Of a DNA stretch of 9,526 nucleotides, positions 1 through 5,243 are shown piece by piece. A model generated the notes under the pieces. It worked only from the letters and a program-made list of their open reading frames with translations, did not search any database and was not told where the DNA came from. The stretch's first letter is position 1; each line of letters opens with the position of its first letter. Position numbers and translations under genes: made by a program. The DNA comes from an uncultured Clostridia bacterium (lineage in GTDB: Bacteria; Bacillota_A; Clostridia; TANB77; CAG-508), in assembly GCA_947588915.1 (NCBI GenBank), contig CANPZA010000057.1, positions 1 through 9,526 of the forward strand, given 5' to 3'.

Positions 1-90
1 ATTGCTACTCCTACTTTTTTCTTTTTGCATTATTTTTTATTTTATCATGTTTTTTAATTTAGTTTCGCAATTATCTATATTTTTAACTAC

Positions 91-119
91 ATTATATAGT
101 CAATTTTCAAAAAGTACAA
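91..119 (-). promoter_or_regulatory. Minus-strand promoter reading out of the left edge
   Basis: On the minus strand TTGTAC (119-114) and a perfect TATAAT (96-91) are separated by 17 nt. An AGGAG-like sequence lies at about 13-9, so a gene probably starts just beyond the left edge. It lies immediately after the trmB stop codon. The downstream gene is not visible, so its identity is unknown. Confidence 0.55.
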
Positions 120-125
120 GTATTT

Positions 126-789
126 TTATATTAATTTTGCAATTAAAGCTTTTATTTTTATCCCTTGACTTGAAAACATCCTCTCATGCTCTGTTTCAAT
201 GTTTTTTTCAAAAATTGGCTCTTTGTGTAAATCATAAGTCTTTTTAATAATTTCAAATCCTGATTCTTTAAAATATATTAAACTAGAATTAAATAATTCA
301 TCATCATCTGTTTTAAAATATATTTCTCCATCCATAGTCAAAAACTCTTTATATTTTTTTAATTGAATTGAATGAGTAAGTCTCTTTTTTCTATGTTTTC
401 CTCTTGGCCATGGATTACAAAAGTTAATATAAATTCTGTTTACACAATCTTTTTTATCTAATATTAATAATATTCTTTCAATATCAAACCTTGTTATTAA
501 TATATTGCTAGGTTCTATATTTTTATCAATATATGCTTTTTCTATATTTCTTTTAGCTAGCCCCAGCATTGCATCTACCAAATCTATAGCTATATAATTT
601 ATATCTAAATTATTTATAGATAAATTTGCCATAAACTGTCCTTTTCCACAACCGAAGTTCTAAGTATAGTGGATTATTTGGATTAGCAAATTGTTTTCTC
701 CATTTACCTTTTAATTTTTCAGGTTCATCAATATAAAACTTACATGCTTCTAATTCTGGCCTTGCCCATTTTTTATAACGTATTCTCAT
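126..789 (-). CDS. trmB: tRNA (guanine-N7-)-methyltransferase TrmB, read through one +1 frameshift at CGG
   Basis: TrmB uses S-adenosylmethionine to methylate G46 in the variable loop of tRNAs. The product starts MRIRYKKWARPELEAC, the classic TrmB N-terminus, from ATG at 789 with an AGGAGA ribosome binding site. It carries the SAM-binding motif LELGCGKGQF at residues 43-52 and NPWPRGKHRKKR, the family's conserved NPWPKxRHxKxR signature, further on. In the zero frame the reading reaches codon 46, CGG (654-652), and meets a stop within about 12 codons. Skipping the C at 654 restores GGT TGT GGA AAA GGA, exactly motif I, and the frame then stays open to the stop at 126. With that one base skipped the protein is 220 residues, normal for the family. 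The gene is divergent from the RluA-type gene and has its own promoter. Identity is certain; how the shift is decoded is inference. Confidence 0.93.
652..654 (-). other. +1 frameshift site at CGG codon 46 of trmB
   Basis: The context is CTT CGG T on the minus strand. The protein resumes as CTT-(C)-GGT-TGT, giving L-G-C of the SAM-binding motif. The extra base relative to the family is the C at 654. Confidence 0.9.
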
Positions 790-822
790 ATATAATCTCC
801 TCGTACTTTTTTACACCAGTTT

Positions 823-851
823 ATTATACTTTATAATATAAAGTTTTTCAA
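823..851 (-). promoter_or_regulatory. trmB promoter
   Basis: Minus-strand TTGAAA (851-846) and TATAAT (828-823) are separated by 17 nt. They sit about 35 nt upstream of the trmB start, which has AGGAGA as its ribosome binding site. This is a near-consensus housekeeping sigma-factor promoter. Confidence 0.7.
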
Positions 852-863
852 GGATAATATATA

Positions 864-892
864 TTGATTTCTTATTTTAAAAGATATATAAT
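864..892 (+). promoter_or_regulatory. Promoter of the RluA-type gene
   Basis: Plus-strand TTGATT (864-869) and TATAAT (887-892) have a 17-nt spacer, about 29 nt before the chosen ATG at 921. It is arranged back-to-back with the trmB promoter. Confidence 0.7.
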
Positions 893-920
893 ATTTTCAT
901 AAAATACAATGAGGTGTTTG

Positions 921-1814
921 ATGGAATTAGAATATACAATAAAAAATCACGATGTAAATGAAACAATAAATAATATACTTTTAAATAAATTGAAGATTTC
1001 TTCTAGGCTTCTGACAAAATTAATAAAAAATAACTGTATTTATTTGAATAATAAAATTTGTGATACAAGATCTAAAGCTATAGTAAATGATTTATTGAAG
1101 ATAGATTTTAATATTAAGGAAGATAATTCAAACATTTTTCCTACAAAAATGGATTTAAATATTATTTATGAAGATGAATGGATGCTTGTTGTAAATAAAC
1201 CTTATGGTATTCCTATTCATCCATCTAGATTGCATTATAAAGACTCTTTGTCTAATGGAATTAAATTCTATTTTGATTCAATTAATCTTAATAAAAAAAT
1301 AAGATGTATAAACCGTTTAGATTTAGATACTTCAGGAGTAACTATCTTTGCAAAATGTGAATATATACAGGAATGTTTTATTAAACAAATGGTTAATAAT
1401 ACTTTTAAAAAAGAATATCTTTGTTTAGTAGATGGTATTTTCGAAAAAAAAGTTGGAACTATTTCTATGCCGATTTCAAGAAAAGAAGGAAGTATTATTG
1501 AAAGATGTGTAGATACTATTAATGGAAAAATAGCTATTACAAATTATAAAGTCTTAAATGAATTTAAAAATTATAGTCTAGTCAAATGTATTTTAGAAAC
1601 TGGGAGAACTCATCAAATTAGAGTTCATATGGCAAATATAGGCCATCCTATACTTTCAGACACATTGTATTCTACAAAATCTAATTTGATTAATAGACAA
1701 GCCTTACATAGTTATAGAATAAATTGTATTCATCCAATCAGTAAAAAACATTTAATTTTTGAAAGTAAAATTCCAAATGATATGGAAAGTTTAATAAACT
1801 TAAGAGGGATTTAA
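921..1814 (+). CDS. RluA-family RNA pseudouridine synthase
   Basis: RluA-type enzymes isomerise specific uridines in rRNA or tRNA to pseudouridine. The 297-residue product has an N-terminal S4-like RNA-binding region (about residues 15-60) and a catalytic domain containing NRLDLDTSG, the family's RLDxxTSG motif with the catalytic Asp. The C-terminal ETGRTHQIRVHM block is also typical. I take ATG 921 because GAGGTG (911-916) is positioned as its ribosome binding site; an in-frame ATG at 909 overlaps that site and would add MRCL. The gene is read in a single frame and contains no in-frame CGG; the arginine in the catalytic motif is CGT. Its stop codon overlaps the trxA stop on the other strand by 4 nt. 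The RNA target (RluC, RluD or other subtype) cannot be decided from this sequence. Confidence 0.9.
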   Translation: MELEYTIKNHDVNETINNILLNKLKISSRLLTKLIKNNCIYLNNKICDTRSKAIVNDLLKIDFNIKEDNSNIFPTKMDLNIIYEDEWMLVVNKPYGIPIHPSRLHYKDSLSNGIKFYFDSINLNKKIRCINRLDLDTSGVTIFAKCEYIQECFIKQMVNNTFKKEYLCLVDGIFEKKVGTISMPISRKEGSIIERCVDTINGKIAITNYKVLNEFKNYSLVKCILETGRTHQIRVHMANIGHPILSDTLYSTKSNLINRQALHSYRINCIHPISKKHLIFESKIPNDMESLINLRGI

Positions 1815-2131
1815 AGAACGTCCCCTAATCCCTCTAAGATTTCATTTTTATCTGTTACTCCTATAAATGTTTTTTCTATTTCTCCTTTATTTATTATTAT
1901 AATTGTTGGTATTGACATTACATCATATTCTATTGCTAATTCTTGATTTTCATCTACATTTACTTTTCCAACTTTTATTTTGTCTGATTTTTCATTTGCT
2001 ATTTCATCTATTATAGGTGACATCATTTTACATGGCATACACCAGTCTGCATAAAAGTCAATTAAAACTTTTTTATCACTTTTTAATACTTCTTCCTCAA
2101 AATTTTCTTCATTTATTGTTAATACACTCAT
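1811..2131 (-). CDS. trxA: Thioredoxin
   Basis: This is a small cytoplasmic dithiol-disulfide carrier of 106 residues, the standard length. The active site reads WCMPCK at about residues 30-35, with Met in place of the common Gly between the cysteines' flanks, and the cis-proline loop reads SIPT. FYADWC before the active site is also canonical. The start at 2131 has a strong AGGAGGG ribosome binding site. It follows trxB by about 47 nt in the ogt-trxB-trxA order, so reductase and substrate are presumably co-transcribed. It has no frameshift and no in-frame CGG. There is no terminator hairpin before the converging RluA-type gene. Confidence 0.95.
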   Translation of the reverse strand: MSVLTINEENFEEEVLKSDKKVLIDFYADWCMPCKMMSPIIDEIANEKSDKIKVGKVNVDENQELAIEYDVMSIPTIIIINKGEIEKTFIGVTDKNEILEGLGDVL

Positions 2132-2178
2132 ATTTTTTACCCTCCTATTTTATATTTCTATTATATCACTTTTTTTAT

Positions 2179-3049
2179 TTAATTATTATTTTTTTCTTTT
2201 ATATATTTTATTGCATTTAAACCTGCTGTCATTCCTTCATATACTGCTTTTGATATTTGTAAAATCCCTCCTGTACAATCTCCACATGCATAAATTCCAT
2301 TGATATTTGTTTTCATATTTTTATCTACTATTATTTTATTATCTTTAATTATAATTCCAAGTTTTCTTGCAAAGTCAATACTTCCTGCAATTCCTTCTGC
2401 TATAAATATTCCATCTATGCTTATAGTTGTTCCATTTTTAAATTTTATTTTTTGTACTTTGTTTTCTCCTATGATCTCTTCTATTTCATTTGTATTTATT
2501 TGTATATTGTCAATTTTAATTTCATCCAATTTTTCTCCATTTGTAAGTAATATTATATCATTGGTTATATTTTTCAAGTCATTTATTTCTGATATAGCAT
2601 ATTTTCCATTTCCAATAACTCCTACATTTTTGTTTTTGTAGAAAAATCCATCACATATTGCACAATAGCTTATTCCTCTTCCTTCAAATTTTTCTATTCC
2701 TTTTATATTAGGTTTTGCTTTTTTACTACCAGTTGCAAATATTACTGCTTTTGCAAAGTATTTTTCTTTATCAGTTATAATTTCAAATTCTTTTTCATTT
2801 TGCTTTATATTTATGACTTCTTCTTTTTTTAAGTTTACTCCTAAGTTTTGTGCTTGTTTTAATCCTTCATTATATAATTTTTTTCCATCAATTCCTTTTT
2901 CGAATCCATAATAGTTTTCTATTTTGTCTGTTTTGTTTAGATTCGAATTTTCTTGATATAAAATTAATGTTTTTAAGTTTGCTCTGACCGTATATAAGCT
3001 TGAAGATATTCCGAGCTGGTCCTCCACCTATAATTATTACATCATACAT
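2179..3049 (-). CDS. trxB: Thioredoxin reductase (flavoprotein), read through one +1 frameshift at CGG
   Basis: The product is a flavoprotein that reduces thioredoxin. From ATG 3049 it reads MYDVIIIGGGPA, then CGG (codon 13, 3013-3011), then continues in the +1 frame as GISSSLYTVRA. Together these form the FAD-binding GGGPAG motif. The redox centre is CAICD, and the C-terminal FAD motif is GIYACGDCTGG. With one base skipped the protein is 289 residues, a little short for the family (about 305-320). The first ATG wholly in the downstream frame (3027) would lack the FAD-binding strand, so it is not a plausible start. The NADPH domain reads GNGKYA in place of GGGxxA, and the HRRxxxR NADPH-phosphate motif is absent. 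This resembles the ferredoxin-dependent thioredoxin reductases described in clostridia, so the electron donor may not be NADPH (inference). The 5' end overlaps the ogt stop by 8 nt. Confidence 0.92.
3011..3013 (-). other. +1 frameshift site at CGG codon 13 of trxB
   Basis: The context is GCT CGG A. The protein resumes as GCT-(C)-GGA-ATA, giving A-G-I of the FAD-binding GGGPAGI motif. The skipped base is the C at 3013. Confidence 0.9.
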
Positions 3050-3506
3050 TTTTATTCTCCAATTCTAATAAAAATTTTTTTATATCTAAACCTAAAGCAT
3101 ATCCTACTAAACTTCCATTACTACCAATTACTCTGTGACATGGTATTATAATTGGTATAGGATTTTTATTATTTGCCATACCTACTGCTCTTGATGCTTT
3201 TGGATTATCTATATTTTCAGCTATTTGTTTATATGTTCTTACTTCTCCATAAGGAATTTTTGTTAAACTTGTCCATACTTTTTTCATAAAGTTTGTACCT
3301 TTTGGATTTAAAGGTACATCAAACTTTTTTCGCGTTCCACAAAAATATTCTTGTAATTGGTTTGCTGTTTCTTTTAATAATTTTGTTTCTTTTAAAACGA
3401 AGTTTTTTTCTAATTCCTCATTTATTCTTATTCCAATTATTTTTTCATCTTCTTCTATAATAGTAATTTTTCCTATTTTAGTATTTATTATTTTTACATA
3501 TTTCAT
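3042..3506 (-). CDS. ogt: Methylated-DNA--protein-cysteine methyltransferase
   Basis: This suicide repair protein transfers alkyl groups from O6-alkylguanine to its own cysteine. The 154-residue product has the active-site motif IIPCHRVIG with the acceptor Cys, and the upstream SRAVGMANNKNP and TYKQIA blocks of the Ada/Ogt C-terminal DNA-binding domain. A short N-terminal ribonuclease-like domain precedes it. The length fits Ogt-type enzymes. The start at 3506 follows an AAGGAAAA ribosome binding site. It is first in the ogt-trxB-trxA operon and its end overlaps the trxB start by 8 nt, suggesting translational coupling. It has no in-frame CGG; an Arg is encoded by CGA (GGA ACG CGA). Confidence 0.95.
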   Translation of the reverse strand: MKYVKIINTKIGKITIIEEDEKIIGIRINEELEKNFVLKETKLLKETANQLQEYFCGTRKKFDVPLNPKGTNFMKKVWTSLTKIPYGEVRTYKQIAENIDNPKASRAVGMANNKNPIPIIIPCHRVIGSNGSLVGYALGLDIKKFLLELENKNV

Positions 3507-3532
3507 ACTAATTTTCCTTTATATTTTTTTAT

Positions 3533-3561
3533 ATTATAGCATTAGAAAACGAAATATACAA
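3533..3561 (-). promoter_or_regulatory. Promoter of the ogt-trxB-trxA operon
   Basis: Minus-strand TTGTAT (3561-3556) and TATAAT (3538-3533) are separated by 17 nt, about 27 nt before the ogt start. It lies in the 63-bp gap after gerQ, so the operon has its own start site. No terminator hairpin is visible in this gap. Confidence 0.65.
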
Positions 3562-3569
3562 TGTTTTAT

Positions 3570-3914
3570 TTAATAATAATTATATCCATTATTGTTATTT
3601 GTAACTCTTTGCCCGCCATACATTCCTGTTGTTGAAATTGTTACGAATTTTATTGAATAAATATCACAATACACTAAGCTATCATTTTCAAGTGAACGAA
3701 GTAAAATATAGCTTGCTCCTACATCTGCTAAAATTCCAATTCTATCTACTAAATTATTAGTACCAATAAGAAATTCTACTCTCATTAGTCTACCTATGTA
3801 TTCTCTTAAAAATGCTGGTGTGTAAATAGAATTTGTTAAAATTTCAGGTGAATTTTGATTTATATCTACCTGTCTTGTTTCTTTTGTATTTTGTTCTTCT
3901 TTGCTATTTGGCAT
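3570..3914 (-). CDS. gerQ: GerQ-like spore coat protein
   Basis: In Bacillus, GerQ (YwdL) is a spore coat protein needed to place the cortex hydrolase CwlJ, and its gene follows cwlJ. This 114-residue product has a polar, disordered N-terminus and then a core of about residues 33-93 beginning FLREYIGRLMRVEF. That core resembles the GerQ fold segment (short helix, then strands ending in a D-I-Y-S-I-K-F stretch, like the family's Y-L-x-Y-I-x-F). The tail is rich in Asn, Tyr and Gly. The start at 3914 has an AAGGGGGA ribosome binding site. It follows cwlJ by 26 nt, the Bacillus order. The call rests partly on that context because overall similarity is modest. It is read in one frame; GGC GGG contains CGG only out of frame. 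Confidence 0.75.
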   Translation of the reverse strand: MPNSKEEQNTKETRQVDINQNSPEILTNSIYTPAFLREYIGRLMRVEFLIGTNNLVDRIGILADVGASYILLRSLENDSLVYCDIYSIKFVTISTTGMYGGQRVTNNNNGYNYY

Positions 3915-3940
3915 AGAAATTCCCCCTTTATATTAATATT

Positions 3941-4390
3941 TTAAGTTTGAGCATATTTAGCAGTTGGTCTATAAAAACAATGTTTTCCAAGTCTTGTATG
4001 AAATGTTCCGTGATCCATTACTTGGAAAAGTCTGACTACAATTTGGCTTAAATGGATTTAAATACCATAGGCATTCTCCTATTTCGTTTAATTTATTTCC
4101 AGATAATGCCCAATCTGCAATATAATAATGAATTTCTGTGGGATTCATATTATAAATGTTTTGTGAATTATACATATTTCTTATTGTTTCTGTTGCACAG
4201 TCAAATTGTCCTGGTTGGAATATAATGTTTCTTATATTTCCACCTTGTGAAATTCTTGCATATTCTCCATCTGATATATTTACTCTATTTAAAGTTACTG
4301 TCGCAACTGCTTTCATCCCGATTATCTCCTTCTCCGCCGTGCTTCACATTGTATTATTCTTGCTAGTAATTCTCTATCTGAAAATGCCAT
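3941..4390 (-). CDS. cwlJ: CwlJ/SleB-family spore cortex hydrolase, read through three +1 frameshifts at CGG
   Basis: CwlJ degrades cortex peptidoglycan during spore germination. No single frame spans the gene. Starting at ATG 4390 (AGGAGT ribosome binding site) and skipping the C of each of three CGG codons (4339, 4320, 4010) gives a 148-residue protein; Bacillus CwlJ is about the same length and likewise lacks a signal peptide. The rebuilt sequence has LLARIIQCEAGGEGDNGM, matching the catalytic-Glu region (family: AEAxGEGxxGM), then VATVTLNRV and QPGQFDCA. The C-terminus is SNGSGTFHTRLG followed by KHCFYRPTA (family: HCFYxP). Without shifting, translation stops at codon 24. A frame starting at 4316 encodes the middle but loses the catalytic Glu. 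The Gly residues at all three sites agree with the family, and gerQ follows directly. The identity is secure; the decoding route is inferred. Confidence 0.92.
4008..4010 (-). other. Third +1 frameshift site (CGG) in cwlJ
   Basis: The context is TCA CGG A. The protein resumes as S-(C)-G-T-F-H-T-R-L-G and then K-H-C-F-Y, the conserved C-terminus. The skipped base is the C at 4010. In the zero frame the C-terminus becomes unrelated and stops at 3969. Confidence 0.9.
4318..4320 (-). other. Second +1 frameshift site (CGG) in cwlJ
   Basis: The context is AAT CGG G. After the first shift the frame reaches this CGG in phase. Skipping the C at 4320 gives N-G-M-K-A-V, matching the family's x-G-M block before LNRV. 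Confidence 0.88.
4337..4339 (-). other. First +1 frameshift site (CGG) in cwlJ
   Basis: The context is GCA CGG C, codon 18. Skipping the C at 4339 gives E-A-G-G-E-G next to the catalytic Glu. The following CGG (4336-4334) falls out of frame (GGC GGA) after the shift and is not used. Confidence 0.88.
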
Positions 4391-4536
4391 AAATACCACT
4401 CCTAATACTTAAATTATATTAGTTATTTATTTTATTTGTTCCTTTTTTTTAATATTTTATATAATTAATAAAGATTTTTTAATCTTACTACATATCCTAT
4501 TTGATACAATTATTTATTTTGTTTTTTATAAATATA

Positions 4537-4545
4537 TGTTATAAT
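4537..4545 (+). promoter_or_regulatory. Extended -10 promoter of the YcxB-like gene
   Basis: TGT-TATAAT (TG at 4537-4538, TATAAT 4540-4545) is an extended -10 element. The region where a -35 would lie (about 4517-4522) is only T-rich. It is 17 nt before the TTG start, so any leader is short. Confidence 0.5.
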
Positions 4546-4562
4546 TTTATTGGTGATATATT

Positions 4563-5090
4563 TTGAAGTTATTATTTAAAAATACAACTAAATATTCTAA
4601 AGATGTATATGATACTTTTCTTGGTTTTCATAGAAAAAAATATAGATTTACTTATATTTTATATAATGTTATTGTAATTGCTTTAATACTTTTTTGTATA
4701 ACAGTTCAAGTACAATATCATAATTTTACTATTGCTATTTTATTTTGTTTTGCACTAAGCTTATTTGTGCTTTGGAGATATTTACATCCTATTGAAGAAG
4801 TTACAAAAGAATATAATAGCGAGAAAATTCAAAAAGAAAAGTCTTTTACTTTTAAGTTTTATGAAAAATTTTATACTTGTGAAGATTCTAAACAAATTTC
4901 AAAACTTAAATATTATAAATTATACAAAGTTTATGAAACAAATGATTTCTTTTATTTATACATTGATAGAACTCATTCTTTTCTTTTAGATAAAACAAAG
5001 TTTAAAGGAAACAATTCAGCTGATTTTTCTAAATTTATAAAGAGAAAATCTTTTCTTCGTTATAGAAAAGACCTTACATTTGGCAAATAA
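4563..5090 (+). CDS. YcxB-like membrane protein
   Basis: The 175-residue protein has two adjacent transmembrane segments at about residues 30-49 and 54-72, a short N-terminal cytoplasmic part and a charged C-terminal domain rich in Lys, Tyr and Phe. The arrangement and the ending (F-Y-L-Y-I-D-x-x-x-x-F-L-L-D-K) resemble the YcxB-like family, whose function is unknown. The start is TTG at 4563 with GGTGAT (4552-4557) as ribosome binding site, the same sequence used before the radical SAM gene; no ATG precedes the first membrane segment in this frame. It stands alone and converges on the repeat-protein gene with a shared terminator. It contains no in-frame CGG. The family call is moderate; no role can be given. 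Confidence 0.7.
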   Translation: MKLLFKNTTKYSKDVYDTFLGFHRKKYRFTYILYNVIVIALILFCITVQVQYHNFTIAILFCFALSLFVLWRYLHPIEEVTKEYNSEKIQKEKSFTFKFYEKFYTCEDSKQISKLKYYKLYKVYETNDFFYLYIDRTHSFLLDKTKFKGNNSADFSKFIKRKSFLRYRKDLTFGK

Positions 5091-5179
5091 CAGGTATATC
5101 AAATTTTTCAAACAAAATATTAACTATTCACTTAATAAAATAAACTAAGTTATTCTGTTTTTACTGAAATAATTATTTA

Positions 5180-5220
5180 AAACCTCCTTATGACATTTTT
5201 ATTTTTTCATAAGAAGGTTT
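5180..5220. terminator. Bidirectional terminator between convergent genes
   Basis: A 14-bp stem (5180-5193 with 5207-5220, one G-U pair on one strand) encloses a 13-nt T-rich loop. It is followed by ATTTTT on the plus strand, and on the minus strand by a TTTAAATAATTATT stretch after the AAGGAGGT arm. It serves the YcxB-like gene and the repeat-protein gene, which end on either side of it. Confidence 0.8.
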
Positions 5221-5243
5221 ATTTTTAAACTTTACACAAAGTA

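Noticed and set aside
2..247. An 81-codon plus-strand open frame at the left edge
   Set aside because: It overlaps the 3' end of trmB antisense, is a low-complexity Phe/Leu run from AT-rich sequence and lacks a convincing ribosome binding site.
3941..4390. cwlJ as a pseudogene
   Set aside because: All family motifs are intact, the three changes are identical in kind, ribosome binding sites are good and gerQ follows directly. Random decay would give mixed lesions.
4471..4486. AAGATT-TTTT-AATCTT palindrome upstream of cwlJ
   Set aside because: It is only a 6-bp AT stem without a GC base or U-tract in a useful place, so it is too weak for a terminator or operator call.
4391..4520. A sporulation sigma-factor promoter for cwlJ-gerQ
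   Set aside because: One is expected from the function, but no convincing sigma-E, sigma-K or sigma-G element could be picked out in the AT-rich leader.
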